Positions 16,431-27,016 of a stretch of 64,000 nt of DNA are shown in pieces. The stretch is from positions 558,001-622,000 of the forward strand of contig NZ_CP150664.1 in NCBI RefSeq assembly GCF_038024035.1, given 5' to 3'. The stretch comes from Polaribacter pacificus (GTDB taxonomy: Bacteria > Bacteroidota > Bacteroidia > Flavobacteriales > Flavobacteriaceae). A model generated the notes under the pieces. It had not been told where the DNA came from and searched no databases. It saw only the letters and a list, made by a program, of their open reading frames with translations. The translations under genes and the position numbers were made by a program. Within the stretch, counting starts at the first letter, position 1. Each line of letters starts with the position of its first letter.

Positions 16431-17642
16431 ATGAGGTTACACAGAAACTTAACATATGCAGTCATAGACAGCATTCGCGATGTTTTTAATGAGGGAGAAT
16501 ATGCAGGAAAAGCAGTAGAAAAAGCTTTAAAAAGAGATAAACGTTGGGGAAGCAGAGACCGTAAATTTGTGGCCGAAACCATTTATGAAATTATTCGTTG
16601 GAAACGTCTCTATGCAGAGATTGCAGAGGTTAAAGAGCCTTTTGACAGACCTAATTTATGGCGAATCTTTTCGGTTTGGTGTGTTTTAAAAGGAATTCCA
16701 TTACCTGATTGGAACCAAATAGAGCCAACTCCTGCTCGAAGAATCAAAGGACGTTTTGATGAACTGTCTAAAATCAGAAAATTTAAAGAGTCTATTCCAG
16801 ATTGGATGGATGAATTGTGTGCCAAAGAATTGGGCGAAGCCCTTTGGACCAAAGAGCTGCATGCTCTAAACATTCCTGCGGAAGTCATTTTAAGAGTAAA
16901 CACCTTAACCAACACCAAAGAACAATTACAAGCAGAATTAGCTAAGGACAATATAGAAACGGTAACCCTACCTAACCACCCTGATGCTATAAAATTAGTA
17001 GAACGCGCCAACGTGTTTCAAACAGATGCCTTTAAAAATGGTCATTTTGAAGTACAAGATGCCTCTTCACAATTGGTGGCAGCCTATTTGGATGTAGAAC
17101 CAGGGATGAAAGTAGTTGACACCTGTGCAGGTGCTGGTGGAAAAACCTTACACTTGTCTGCTTTGATGCAAAACAAAGGTCAAATTATTGCCATGGACAT
17201 TTACGAAAGTAAATTGAGAAAATTAAAAGTTAGAGCCAAGAGAAACAAAGCTCATAACATAGACATGCGTGTGATTGACTCTACCAAGGCCATAAAAAAA
17301 TTACACGGAAAAGCAGATCGCGTGCTTATAGATGCACCTTGTTCTGGTTTAGGAGTTTTAAGAAGAAACCCTGATTCTAAATGGAAATTACAACCAGAAT
17401 TTATAGACCGAATTAAAGAAACACAACAAGAGATTTTACAGAGCTACTCTAAAATGTTAAAAGTTGGTGGAAAAATGGTCTATGCAACCTGTTCTGTATT
17501 GCCTTCAGAAAACCAAGAGCAAGTAGCTTTATTTTTAGCTTCTGAGGCAGGAAAAGGATTTAAGCTGGTTAAAGATCAAAAAAAACTAGCTTCAGTTTCT
17601 GGTTATGATGGATTCTATATGGCTTTGCTTGAAAAAAACTAA
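16431..17642 (+). CDS. RsmB/NOP-type 16S rRNA m5C methyltransferase
   Basis: 403 residues from ATG 16431 (MRLHRNLTYAVIDSI). An N-terminal NusB-like helical domain (1-130) is followed by a Rossmann methyltransferase domain with the SAM motif DTCAGAGGKTLHLSA (about 225-239), IAMDIYESKL, the motif IV Cys in DAPCSGLGVLRRNPD and the motif VI catalytic Cys in YATCSVLPSENQ. This two-Cys arrangement defines rRNA cytosine-5 methyltransferases. RsmB and RsmF cannot be separated with certainty; the NusB-like domain favours RsmB. Eleven bases separate it from the secreted nuclease gene. Confidence 0.88.
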   Translation: MRLHRNLTYAVIDSIRDVFNEGEYAGKAVEKALKRDKRWGSRDRKFVAETIYEIIRWKRLYAEIAEVKEPFDRPNLWRIFSVWCVLKGIPLPDWNQIEPTPARRIKGRFDELSKIRKFKESIPDWMDELCAKELGEALWTKELHALNIPAEVILRVNTLTNTKEQLQAELAKDNIETVTLPNHPDAIKLVERANVFQTDAFKNGHFEVQDASSQLVAAYLDVEPGMKVVDTCAGAGGKTLHLSALMQNKGQIIAMDIYESKLRKLKVRAKRNKAHNIDMRVIDSTKAIKKLHGKADRVLIDAPCSGLGVLRRNPDSKWKLQPEFIDRIKETQQEILQSYSKMLKVGGKMVYATCSVLPSENQEQVALFLASEAGKGFKLVKDQKKLASVSGYDGFYMALLEKN

Positions 17643-17652
17643 ACCTAAATTG

Positions 17653-18741
17653 ATGCTTAAGAAACTGTTTTTTGGATATTTTCTTATCTGGGGAATAGCC
17701 CTTATTAATGCTCAACAAGCTTATTATAAAGATGTAGATTTAACAGCCTCTGGCCTTGCACTAAAGCAAGCTTTGGCTGTAAAAATCATCTCGACACACA
17801 CCCATACGCTAAGGTACACTCCAGGAGTCTGGGAAGCTTCTAAAGCTACCGATTTGTACCCTTCTATACCCAATAACGTAACACTTATCTACGGATGGGA
17901 GAACGGAACTGATTTGGAAATTACCAATGATCTATCAAGAGACAAAGGCTTTAGAGATAGCGGAAACAATCAGTTGTTTGTTTGGAATCGCGAGCATGTC
18001 TTTCCAAAATCACTAGCCAGCCCAAAACTTTCTACTAGCCAACCTGGGGCAGGAACTGATGCACACAATCTAAGACCTGCAGACAAACAGCGCAACGCAG
18101 AAAGAAGCAATGCTGTATTTGCTCCAGGATCTGGAACAGCCTCAAAAGCTGTTACTAATGGCTGGTTCCCAGGAGATCAATGGAAAGGTGATGTGGCCAG
18201 GATTATCATGTATATGTACCTGCGGTATGGAGATCAATGTTTGCCAACGGCAGTTGGTTTTGGAAGCTCAAGCAACACCCCTGATGCCATGCTTGATTTG
18301 TTTCTACAATGGAATGCAGAAGACCCTGTTTCTGAGCTCGAAAAAACCCGCAACGACTATCATCAAAACACCAGCAATACCTACGCTCAAGGAAATAGAA
18401 ATCCTTTTATTGACAATCCATATTTGGCTACCAGAATATGGGGAGGGCCTGCTGCTCAAGATGTTTGGGGGCTGTATACTGCCTTAAGAGTATCGACAGA
18501 AAAGCTCGTTCAATTTAGTGTGTATCCCAATCCACTTAGAGGAAATAATCTACACTTACAACAATCAAAACAAGGGAAACTTACCAAAATAGAGATTTAC
18601 TCAATGAGCTCAAAACTTGTTAGAACCATAGAAAATCCGACAAGAACTATTGATTTGGGTGTTTTACCCTCTGGGGTCTATCTGCTTAAAATTATTTCTA
18701 CCAATGCAATAACACATGAAAAATTGATTAAAAACAACTAG
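17653..18741 (+). CDS. Secreted endonuclease I family protein with T9SS sorting domain
   Basis: 362 residues from ATG 17653. The signal peptide ends near INAQ. The EndA/NucM core spans about 25-270, with the beta-beta-alpha-metal motif region WNREHVFPKS (catalytic His) and DAHNLRPADKQRNAERSN, followed by GDVARIIMYMYLRYG. The C-terminal 75 residues form a type A T9SS domain (VYPNPLRGNNLHL ... VLPSGVYLLKI). Non-specific DNA/RNA cleavage outside the cell is the family role, useful for nutrient scavenging. The upstream in-frame start at 17605 overlaps the methyltransferase and lacks a signal peptide, so ATG 17653 is chosen. Confidence 0.93.
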   Translation: MLKKLFFGYFLIWGIALINAQQAYYKDVDLTASGLALKQALAVKIISTHTHTLRYTPGVWEASKATDLYPSIPNNVTLIYGWENGTDLEITNDLSRDKGFRDSGNNQLFVWNREHVFPKSLASPKLSTSQPGAGTDAHNLRPADKQRNAERSNAVFAPGSGTASKAVTNGWFPGDQWKGDVARIIMYMYLRYGDQCLPTAVGFGSSSNTPDAMLDLFLQWNAEDPVSELEKTRNDYHQNTSNTYAQGNRNPFIDNPYLATRIWGGPAAQDVWGLYTALRVSTEKLVQFSVYPNPLRGNNLHLQQSKQGKLTKIEIYSMSSKLVRTIENPTRTIDLGVLPSGVYLLKIISTNAITHEKLIKNN

Positions 18742-18792
18742 ATTTTTAAAATTTTGCGCTTCTTTTAGTCGATATAATTCAATAGAAAAAAG

Positions 18793-18800
18793 TAAATTTG
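18793..18800 (+). promoter_or_regulatory. -7 box for purL
   Basis: TAAATTTG lies 32 bp before the purL ATG. A -33 TTG at proper spacing is not evident. No riboswitch fold is visible in the short leader. Confidence 0.5.
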
Positions 18801-18832
18801 CATTTTCAACACAACATACAAACTCAGAATAA

Positions 18833-21800
18833 ATGATTCATTTCTTTGGAAACCAAAACAGCAAAGTTTTTGCAGTTCAAACAGTAAAAGAATTATCGGC
18901 TACAGATATCAGCAAATTAAACTGGTTATTTGGCAATCAATCTAAACTAACTACGGCGTCACTTGACGCTTTTTTTATTGGACCTCGTGCCGCAATGATT
19001 ACTCCTTGGAGTACCAATGCCGTAGAAATCACTCAGAATATGGGTATAGAAGGCATCTTGCGGATCGAAGAATTTAGAAGCTGTTTAGCAGATTTTACCG
19101 ATTTTGATCCTATGATTGATCAAAAATTTAATCAGCTAAATCAAGAAATGTTTAAGGTAGATGTTAAGCCAGAAGCTGTTTTAGAGATTGATGACATCGC
19201 TGCCTATAATCTTCAAGAAGGTTTGTCTTTAAGTGATGAAGAAGTTGACTACTTAGAAAACCTAGCAAAAAAAATAGATAGAAAATTAACCGATTCTGAA
19301 GTATTTGGTTTTAGCCAAGTAAACTCAGAACACTGTCGTCATAAAATATTTAACGGAACCTTTGTTATTGATGGAGATGAAAAGCCTGTTTCTTTATTTA
19401 AATTAATTAGAAACACTTCTGAAGCACATCCAAATGACATCGTTTCTGCTTACAAAGACAATGTAGCCTTTGTAAAAGGACCTAAAGTGCAGCAGTTTGC
19501 TCCTAAAACAGCAGACAAACCTGATTTTTACGAGATTAAAGATTACCAATCAGTCATCTCTTTAAAAGCAGAAACGCACAACTTCCCTACTACTGTAGAG
19601 CCATTTAACGGAGCTGCAACAGGTTCTGGAGGTGAGATAAGAGATCGTTTGGCTGGAGGAAAAGGTTCTTTGCCGCTGGCTGGAACAGCAGTATACATGA
19701 CCTCTTACTCGCGTTTAAACGAACAAAGACCTTGGGAAAACGCCATGGATGAAAGAGCTTGGTTATACCAAACTCCTATGGATATTTTAATCAAAGCATC
19801 CAATGGTGCTTCTGATTTTGGAAACAAGTTTGGTCAACCTTTAATTTGTGGTTCTGTCCTTACTTTTGAACACGAAGAACACGCCAGAAAGCTCGGTTTT
19901 GATAAAGTAATCATGCAAGCTGGTGGTATCGGTTATGGAAAGGCTGATCAAGCATTAAAAGACACGCCTCAGAAAGGTGATAAAATTGTCATCCTAGGTG
20001 GAGACAATTATAGAATCGGTATGGGTGGAGCTGCAGTTTCATCTGCAGATACTGGAGCCTTTGCTTCGGGAATAGAACTCAACGCCATCCAACGATCGAA
20101 TCCAGAAATGCAAAAACGTGCTGCCAATGCCATTAGAGGTATGATAGAAAGCGAGCAAAACACCATCGTTTCTATTCATGATCACGGTGCTGGCGGACAT
20201 TTAAACTGTCTATCAGAGTTGGTTGAAGAAACTGGAGGTCTAATTGATTTAGACGCTTTACCTGTTGGAGATCCAACCCTGTCAGCAAAAGAAATTATCG
20301 GAAACGAATCTCAAGAACGTATGGGCTTGGTCATTGGTAAAGAAAACGTAGATACACTGCAAAAAATTGCAGAAAGAGAACGCTCTCCAATGTACACCGT
20401 TGGTGAAGTAACCAACGATCATCGCTTTACTTTTAAATCTAAAACCACTGGAGAGAAACCAATGGATTTAGACCTAAATGATATGTTTGGAAGCTCTCCA
20501 AAAACCATCATTACAGACAAAAGCGTTAAAAGAACCTATGAAGATGTTGCTTATAACAGCGCTGAGTTTGAAAGCTACCTAAAACAAGTGTTACAGTTAG
20601 AAGCTGTGGCTTGTAAAGACTGGCTTACCAACAAAGTAGACCGTTGTGTAGGTGGTAAGGTTGCCAAACAACAATGTGTTGGAGCCTTGCAAATCCCTTT
20701 AAATAATGTAGGTGTGATGGCTCTTGATTATCAAGGAAAAGAAGGAATTGCAACCTCTATTGGTCACTCTCCTATCTCTGGTTTGATCAACCCTACTGCA
20801 GGATCTAAAAATTCTATAGCAGAAGCCTTAACCAATCTTATTTGGGCACCCTTAAAAGACAATTTAAAAGGTGTTTCACTTTCTGCAAACTGGATGTGGC
20901 CTTGTAAAAATGAAGGTGAAGATGCTCGTTTGTATGAAGCAGTACAAGCCATTTCAGAATTTGCTATTGATTTAGAAATCAATGTCCCAACAGGGAAAGA
21001 TTCTTTATCAATGAAACAAAAATACAAAGACCAAGAAGTACTTTCTCCTGGAACTGTCATCATTTCTGCGGTAGCAAATTGTACGGATATTAAAAAGGTA
21101 GTAGAACCTGTCTTAAAACCTCAAGGTGGCGCTATCTATTATATTAATTTTTCTCAAGACAGCTATCAATTAGGCGGTAGTTCTTTTGCACAAATCCTCA
21201 ATAAAGTGGGTACAGATGCTCCAAGCATCACCAACAATCAATTGTTTAAAACAGCCTTTGATACTGTTCAAAAACTCATCAAGTCGAATGCCATTATTGC
21301 TGGACATGATGTCGCTTCTGGTGGTTTAATCACCACCTTATTAGAACTGTGTTTTGCAGAAAACAACTTAGGTGCAAGCTATGATTTATCTGAGCTTCAA
21401 GAAGCAGACAGCATAAAACTATTGTTTGCAGAAAATGCAGGAATTGTTTTTCAAGCTGTTGATGCATCGGTAGAGACTGTATTAAAACAAGCAGGCGTAC
21501 CTTTTGCTAAAATTGGAGAAGCCAATATCTCTGGAATGGTTACTATTAAAAACGGTGCTGCTAATTTTAAGTTGTCTGTAGCAGCGTTAAGAGCACACTG
21601 GTACGAAACCTCTTACCTATTAGATCAAAAACAAACCGCAAATGGCTTGGCCAAAGAACGTAGAGATACTTTTGCAGATCAGCCTTTGCAATATACTTTC
21701 CCAACACATTTTACTGGGAAACTTCCAATACATCAAGGAAAAAGACCACTTGCTGCCATCATTCGTGAAAAAGGAAGTAATTCTGAGCGCGAAATGGCCA

Positions 21801-22492
21801 ATGCAATGCATTTGGCTGGCTTTGATGTAAAAGATGTACACATGACCGATTTAATTTCTGGAAGAGAAACCCTAGAAGACATTCAATTTATTGGAGCTGT
21901 GGGTGGTTTTTCTAACTCAGATGTTTTAGGTTCTGCCAAAGGATGGGCAGGTGCCTTTTTATACAATGAAAAAGCCAATACCGCCTTAAAGAACTTCTTT
22001 AAGAGAGATGATACCTTATCGGTTGGAATCTGTAATGGTTGTCAATTGTGGATGGAGTTAGAACTCATCAATCCTGAGCACGAAACTCATGGTAAGATGT
22101 TGCACAATGATTCTAAAAAACACGAAAGTGCTTTTACCTCGGTAAAAATTCAAGAAAACAACTCTGTAATGCTCTCTAGCCTTGCAGGAAACACTTTAGG
22201 TGTGTGGATTTCTCATGGTGAGGGTAAATTTAATTTACCAATGCCAGAAGATCAGTACAATATCGTGGCAAAATACGGTTATGAGGCCTACCCTTCTAAC
22301 CCAAATGGATCTGATTACAACACCGCAATGATGTGTGATGCAACAGGTCGTCATTTGGTAATGATGCCACATATAGAGCGTTCTACTTTTCAATGGAACT
22401 GGGCAAACTACCCTGATGGAAGAAACGATGAAGTTTCTCCTTGGTTAGAAGCCTTTGTCAATGCTAAAAATTGGATCGTAAACAAAAAATAA
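18833..22492 (+). CDS. purL: Phosphoribosylformylglycinamidine synthase, large single-chain form
   Basis: 1219 residues, the fused proteobacterial-type PurL. Domains: N-terminal PurS-like segment (1-140), linker with FSQVNSEHCRHKIFNG (about 163), two AIRS-like ATPase halves (about 215-960, with KAETHNFPTTVEPFNGAATGSGG and HDHGAGGHLNCLSELVEE) and a C-terminal class I glutamine amidotransferase (about 985-1219) with Cys in GICNGCQLW (about 1067) and His/Glu in HIERSTFQW (about 1180). It converts FGAR, ATP and glutamine to FGAM in step four of purine synthesis. It is monocistronic, with its own -7 box and a strong terminator. Confidence 0.97.
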   Translation: MIHFFGNQNSKVFAVQTVKELSATDISKLNWLFGNQSKLTTASLDAFFIGPRAAMITPWSTNAVEITQNMGIEGILRIEEFRSCLADFTDFDPMIDQKFNQLNQEMFKVDVKPEAVLEIDDIAAYNLQEGLSLSDEEVDYLENLAKKIDRKLTDSEVFGFSQVNSEHCRHKIFNGTFVIDGDEKPVSLFKLIRNTSEAHPNDIVSAYKDNVAFVKGPKVQQFAPKTADKPDFYEIKDYQSVISLKAETHNFPTTVEPFNGAATGSGGEIRDRLAGGKGSLPLAGTAVYMTSYSRLNEQRPWENAMDERAWLYQTPMDILIKASNGASDFGNKFGQPLICGSVLTFEHEEHARKLGFDKVIMQAGGIGYGKADQALKDTPQKGDKIVILGGDNYRIGMGGAAVSSADTGAFASGIELNAIQRSNPEMQKRAANAIRGMIESEQNTIVSIHDHGAGGHLNCLSELVEETGGLIDLDALPVGDPTLSAKEIIGNESQERMGLVIGKENVDTLQKIAERERSPMYTVGEVTNDHRFTFKSKTTGEKPMDLDLNDMFGSSPKTIITDKSVKRTYEDVAYNSAEFESYLKQVLQLEAVACKDWLTNKVDRCVGGKVAKQQCVGALQIPLNNVGVMALDYQGKEGIATSIGHSPISGLINPTAGSKNSIAEALTNLIWAPLKDNLKGVSLSANWMWPCKNEGEDARLYEAVQAISEFAIDLEINVPTGKDSLSMKQKYKDQEVLSPGTVIISAVANCTDIKKVVEPVLKPQGGAIYYINFSQDSYQLGGSSFAQILNKVGTDAPSITNNQLFKTAFDTVQKLIKSNAIIAGHDVASGGLITTLLELCFAENNLGASYDLSELQEADSIKLLFAENAGIVFQAVDASVETVLKQAGVPFAKIGEANISGMVTIKNGAANFKLSVAALRAHWYETSYLLDQKQTANGLAKERRDTFADQPLQYTFPTHFTGKLPIHQGKRPLAAIIREKGSNSEREMANAMHLAGFDVKDVHMTDLISGRETLEDIQFIGAVGGFSNSDVLGSAKGWAGAFLYNEKANTALKNFFKRDDTLSVGICNGCQLWMELELINPEHETHGKMLHNDSKKHESAFTSVKIQENNSVMLSSLAGNTLGVWISHGEGKFNLPMPEDQYNIVAKYGYEAYPSNPNGSDYNTAMMCDATGRHLVMMPHIERSTFQWNWANYPDGRNDEVSPWLEAFVNAKNWIVNKK

Positions 22493-22518
22493 GGTTCAAA
22501 TTTAAATTTCGTTTATAA

Positions 22519-22556
22519 AAAAACAGCTTTTGAATTACTTCAAAAGCTGTTTTTAT
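22519..22556. terminator. Strong terminator between purL and the convergent exporter operon
   Basis: A 15-bp stem (22519-22533 with 22540-22554), a 6-nt loop, and A and T flanks on both sides, so it is usable in both directions. Confidence 0.92.
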
Positions 22557-22572
22557 TTTACGACTCTAAGGC

Positions 22573-24987
22573 TTATTCAAATTTTAAATATTTGATCAAA
22601 TTTATTTTTGTGGCCTTATACGCTTTTAGACCCACTACAACAAAAACCAACAGAATTAAAATCAATGGAGTAATTATAAAAGGTATAATTGGCAACCCAA
22701 TTCTGTACACAAAATTATCCAACCAATTTTGCATAAAATAATAAGATATCGGAATTAGAATTACAGAAGCTATAAGGGTCACCTTTAAAAAACTTTTAAT
22801 CAATTGATACATGATTTCGTTTACCGAAGCACCTAAGGTTTTTCGGATGGCAACCTCCTTTAGACGCTGTTGTATCGTTAAACTGGCCAATGCAAATAAC
22901 CCTAAAAGGGACATAATAATAACGATGCTGGTCAATATAAAAAATAGGGTTTGTTGTTTTTGATACTTTACATACGTACTAGCAAAGCGTTTATTTAAAA
23001 ACTGAGCATCAAAAGGATAGCCTTGTTCTATATTTTCTTTCCAATAACTTTCTATATACTTTAGAGTTTCTTGAACATTGTTCGGTTTAATTTTGAATTG
23101 AACTTTCCAAAAATTTTGCTTCATCCAATCAAAGCTGTTCCAATGCATAAATGCAGTAGGCGGAATCTTAGTATCCAAACCTAAAGTATTGTAATCTTTT
23201 ACCATTCCAATTATGACCAAGTTTTTACCATCATTGTCTTTATCTCCAAAACCAGCATTCAATTTTTTTCCGATTGGATCGTCATAAATACCCAAGTTTT
23301 TAGCAAGTGTCTCATTGATTAGTATGTTCTTGATGGTGTCAGAAGCAAAATCTTCATTTAGGCCTCTACCCTTAAGAATCTTAATTTTCATTACATCAAG
23401 ATAATTGTAATCAATGGCATTGGCATTTGTTTGAATTGATAGCTCTTTATAATTAAAATTTGTAGAATTTGAACTTCCTCCACCTATAGTAAATGAATTG
23501 CTCGTGATGGCCTCAATATTAGGGTGCTGTATCAATACTTTTTTTGCCAATTCATATTTTTTATATCGATTATCATATTGATTCATAGAAACCATAACAA
23601 TTTGATCTCCTTCAAAACCTAGATCTTTATGAATCATATAATTAACTTGGTTATTAATAATGATAGAGCCCGTCAAGAAAAAACCAGAAATCAAAAACTG
23701 AAACCCCAACATGATATTTCGAGCTAAAATTCCTTTTTTACTTCTAGAAATATTTCCTTTTAATACTTCTACAGATTTAAAATTTGAAAGATAGACTCCT
23801 GCAATCACACCAATTAAAAGCGAAACAACGATGGCTACAATGGCATTTTTACTCAACAATGTCATGTTTAAAATATCAATATCCTTTTTCATAAAATCAT
23901 TAAAGGAAGGCAAGATAAACTCAACGAGTATTAACGAAAAAATAAAGGCAATCACTCCTTGAAAAACAATTTCTAAGGAATACTCTTTTGTAAGGGTTCC
24001 TTTAGACATTCCCAAGGTTTTCTTTACGCCTACTTCTTTAGCTCTTTGCGTTGCAGAGGCTATGGATAAATTGATGAAATTTACACAAGAAATAATGATT
24101 AATAAAACAGACAGAGACATCATAATAATAATCAATTGATAGTTTCCTTTACCCTCTGGCCCTGCATCGTCTGTAATTGTTTTTAGGCGTACCTCTGTTA
24201 ATGGTTCAAAAACCGGGGTTGTTCCGTGTTTTTCTATAAACTGTTCTGGAGTAATCCCATCAGCTTTTGCACCAGGTAATACAGCGTATTTATACCACAC
24301 AGCTAATCCTTTTGTCTTTAGCGTCTCTGAAGTGGTGTTCTTATTTGTTTTTACAAATAAAATTTTTGAGAAATTTCCCCAGTGCCCTTCTGGTTCTTTA
24401 TCATACTGAATAATGATAGATGGCATAAAATAATGCTTGCCTTCAATCTTATAGACAGTTGTTATTATATGAGATCTTCCATTAAAAGTAATCGTTTTAC
24501 CAATAGCTGGTTCATTTCCAAATAAAATAACCGCTTGTTTTTCTGAAATGGCTGCATGATTTTTCGCTTTTTTAAAAGCTTCAGAGCTTCCATTGGTGAT
24601 CTGAAAAGGGAAAAAATCAAAAAAATTATTAGCCCCTCTCAAAATGTCAGTTACATATAACTCCTTAGATCCTGTTTTTACGACAAAATCACCATACCAA
24701 CCATCGTTTAAATACACGTCTGTTACCTCTGGGATCTCTTCTTTGTACTTAGTACCCTCAACGTCTGTGCTACTAGACCAAACATCACCATCAGAAAGTT
24801 GATGGATTACCCTAAACACCTTATCAGCATGTTGGTTTGTCTGGTTATAACTTTGTTCATCATTTAAATACAACATCACCATTAACAAACCAGCAAAACC
24901 AAGGGTTAGCCCCACTATATTAATGACCACATTGAGCCAGTTTTTTTTGCTATTTCTATAAAATATTTTTAACCAAGTTTGTAGCAT
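22573..24987 (-). CDS. FtsX/MacB-type ABC transporter permease
   Basis: 804 residues with duplicated architecture. The first helix is at about 20-42; a periplasmic MacB-type domain follows (45-280), then three helices of the first FtsX core (about 283-405). A second periplasmic region (430-670) precedes the final FtsX core (about 680-790), ending in YKATKINLIKYLKFE. The motif RAKEVGVKKTLGMSKG and its repeat RLKEVAIRKTLGASVNE are the coupling-helix signatures. Such permeases work with an ATPase and a periplasmic adaptor to export peptides, lipids or antibiotics rather than pumping across the inner membrane. It is third in the operon, 39 bp after the ATPase gene. Confidence 0.92.
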   Translation of the reverse strand: MLQTWLKIFYRNSKKNWLNVVINIVGLTLGFAGLLMVMLYLNDEQSYNQTNQHADKVFRVIHQLSDGDVWSSSTDVEGTKYKEEIPEVTDVYLNDGWYGDFVVKTGSKELYVTDILRGANNFFDFFPFQITNGSSEAFKKAKNHAAISEKQAVILFGNEPAIGKTITFNGRSHIITTVYKIEGKHYFMPSIIIQYDKEPEGHWGNFSKILFVKTNKNTTSETLKTKGLAVWYKYAVLPGAKADGITPEQFIEKHGTTPVFEPLTEVRLKTITDDAGPEGKGNYQLIIIMMSLSVLLIIISCVNFINLSIASATQRAKEVGVKKTLGMSKGTLTKEYSLEIVFQGVIAFIFSLILVEFILPSFNDFMKKDIDILNMTLLSKNAIVAIVVSLLIGVIAGVYLSNFKSVEVLKGNISRSKKGILARNIMLGFQFLISGFFLTGSIIINNQVNYMIHKDLGFEGDQIVMVSMNQYDNRYKKYELAKKVLIQHPNIEAITSNSFTIGGGSSNSTNFNYKELSIQTNANAIDYNYLDVMKIKILKGRGLNEDFASDTIKNILINETLAKNLGIYDDPIGKKLNAGFGDKDNDGKNLVIIGMVKDYNTLGLDTKIPPTAFMHWNSFDWMKQNFWKVQFKIKPNNVQETLKYIESYWKENIEQGYPFDAQFLNKRFASTYVKYQKQQTLFFILTSIVIIMSLLGLFALASLTIQQRLKEVAIRKTLGASVNEIMYQLIKSFLKVTLIASVILIPISYYFMQNWLDNFVYRIGLPIIPFIITPLILILLVFVVVGLKAYKATKINLIKYLKFE

Positions 24988-25026
24988 TCTCTTGTGTTTT
25001 TTTGTGTGTTTAATTTCTTCTTAAAA

Positions 25027-25728
25027 CTATTGAACCAAAATGTCCATCTTGTTTTCATTGCTGTGTTCTGAGATAATTTCACCATCTTTTAAGGTGACCA
25101 CTCTACTTGAAAATTGGGCGTCGTATGACGAGTGTGTAACCATGATAATAGTAGCTCCTGATTGATGCAATTCTGTAAGTAGCTCCATTACTTCATTCCC
25201 ACTTTTACTATCAAGGTTTCCGGTAGGCTCATCGGCCAATATTAATTTTGGATTTGTAACCAAAGCCCTTGCTACAGCAACTCTTTGTTGTTGACCACCT
25301 GAAAGTTGTAACGGAAAATGTTTTGCACGATGTGCGATTCCGATCCGTTCTAAAATGAGCTTCACACGCTCTTTGCGCTCTTTAGAAGGAACCTTATTGT
25401 AAATAAGCGGTAGCTCAACATTTTCATACACATTAAGTTCATCAATCAAATTAAAATTCTGAAAAACAAAACCAATATTGGCTTTGCGCAAACCCGAACG
25501 TTCTTTCTCAGTATACTTTGCAACTTCTTCTCCATCAAACTGATAACTTCCAGAGTTTGGTGCATCCAACAATCCAATAATATTTAACAAGGTTGATTTA
25601 CCACAACCAGAGGCTCCCATGATAGAAACAAATTCTCCTTTTTGAACCTCTAAACTCAATGAATTGAGAGCAGTCGTTTCTACTTCTTCGGTTCTATACG
25701 TTTTTACTAAATCTTTAATTACAATCAT
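25027..25728 (-). CDS. ABC transporter ATP-binding protein (MacB/LolD type)
   Basis: 233 residues. Walker A GASGCGKSTLLN (38-49), Q-loop QNFNLIDEL, signature LSGGQQQRVAVARAL (about 142-156), Walker B LILADEPTGNLDSKSG and switch His in VTHSSY are all intact. It is the energising subunit for the FtsX-like permease that follows and lies 13 bp after the adaptor gene, so the three are one operon (adaptor, ATPase, permease). Confidence 0.95.
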   Translation of the reverse strand: MIVIKDLVKTYRTEEVETTALNSLSLEVQKGEFVSIMGASGCGKSTLLNIIGLLDAPNSGSYQFDGEEVAKYTEKERSGLRKANIGFVFQNFNLIDELNVYENVELPLIYNKVPSKERKERVKLILERIGIAHRAKHFPLQLSGGQQQRVAVARALVTNPKLILADEPTGNLDSKSGNEVMELLTELHQSGATIIMVTHSSYDAQFSSRVVTLKDGEIISEHSNENKMDILVQ

Positions 25729-25741
25729 CTTTATATATTTT

Positions 25742-26986
25742 TTATTGAATATTTATTTCTTCTATTTCATCAAAATCATCATAGCTTGAGGTAATTACTC
25801 GGTCACCAGCTTGTAAGCCCTCCAGTACTTCATAATAAAATGGGTTCTCTCTACCAATTCTTACGGTTCTCTTTACTGCGTGATTATCGCTGTCAAGCAC
25901 AAAGACCCATTTTCCATTAGTACTTTGATAAAACAAACCCTTAGGCAATAACAAAGCTTTGCTATTATTAGATAAGAACAGTTTGGCTCTTAAAGACATC
26001 CCTCGTTTTACTTCTGTTAAATCATCTGGATTACTAAAAGACAACTCGATTTCAAATTGCCCATTAACCACCTCAGAAAATATTTTTGTCAACTGTATTT
26101 TATGATCTACACCATTTACCGAAGCAGTTCCTTCTATACCTTCTTCTAAAGTAGAAATATAGTATTCATCAATTTTAGCCAGTAGTTTATACCCATCTAG
26201 CACATCTATCTTTCCAATATTTTGACCTTGAGTATAGGTACTTCCTAGTTGTGGATTAAATGAAGACAGGAATCCGTCAATTGGTGCTTTTACGGTAAAA
26301 TTGTCTTTATTACTCCTTAACAAACCAAGACTCTTTTGCATGTTTTTTAAAGAGACATTTAAGCTGTTTAATTGTACATAACTATCTGCTTTTTCAAGTG
26401 CAGCACTTTTTTTAATGACCTCATTGCGCTCCTTTTGAAAATGGTATTCTTGTTTTGAGATATCGTAATCATTTCTTGCTATCACTCCTTTAGAATACAA
26501 CGTTGAATCTAGCACGTATTTGCGTTTGGCATTTTTAAAAGAATTATCAATACTCAATAATTGTTCATCCAAATTGAGTTGTTGATTTTTAATTGAAACT
26601 CTAATACTGTTCAAATTGTTAATTTGTTCTATCATGGCTGTTTCTTGTGTCAGGTAGTTTAACTCTGCATTAGGGTTATAAACTTTTAGCAAGGGAGTAC
26701 CTTTTTTTACAAGGCGACCACTTTCTACAAAAACTTCTGCTACAGAGCCCCCTTGTATAACATTGACCAATACAGAAGTTTTTGGCGCTACTTTGCTATT
26801 GATTAAAACCACATCTTCAAAATCTCCAGACACAACTTCTTTAATTGCTAACTCATCTACGGGTAAGTTTACCTGTTTAGTTCTGCTAAAATTGAGAATT
26901 ATAAAAATTAAGACAACTCCTATCAAAAGGAAGATCAATGCCTTTTTTGTATATTTATTTTTTTGATTTGTAATTTGTTTATCCAT
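25742..26986 (-). CDS. HlyD/RND-type periplasmic adaptor of the ABC exporter
   Basis: 414 residues. One N-terminal membrane helix (about 15-30), a biotinyl-lipoyl half motif (GGSVAEVFVESGRLVKKGTPLL, here about 85-106), a long coiled-coil hairpin (about 110-215), the second lipoyl half (FTVKAPIDGFLSS) and beta-barrel/membrane-proximal domains to the C-terminus. It bridges the inner-membrane permease to an outer-membrane factor; no TolC-like gene is present here. It is the first gene of the operon, and a candidate sigma-54 promoter lies directly upstream. Confidence 0.92.
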   Translation of the reverse strand: MDKQITNQKNKYTKKALIFLLIGVVLIFIILNFSRTKQVNLPVDELAIKEVVSGDFEDVVLINSKVAPKTSVLVNVIQGGSVAEVFVESGRLVKKGTPLLKVYNPNAELNYLTQETAMIEQINNLNSIRVSIKNQQLNLDEQLLSIDNSFKNAKRKYVLDSTLYSKGVIARNDYDISKQEYHFQKERNEVIKKSAALEKADSYVQLNSLNVSLKNMQKSLGLLRSNKDNFTVKAPIDGFLSSFNPQLGSTYTQGQNIGKIDVLDGYKLLAKIDEYYISTLEEGIEGTASVNGVDHKIQLTKIFSEVVNGQFEIELSFSNPDDLTEVKRGMSLRAKLFLSNNSKALLLPKGLFYQSTNGKWVFVLDSDNHAVKRTVRIGRENPFYYEVLEGLQAGDRVITSSYDDFDEIEEINIQ

Positions 26987-27016
26987 GAATCAATTTCAAT
27001 TGTTTGATTAGCTAGA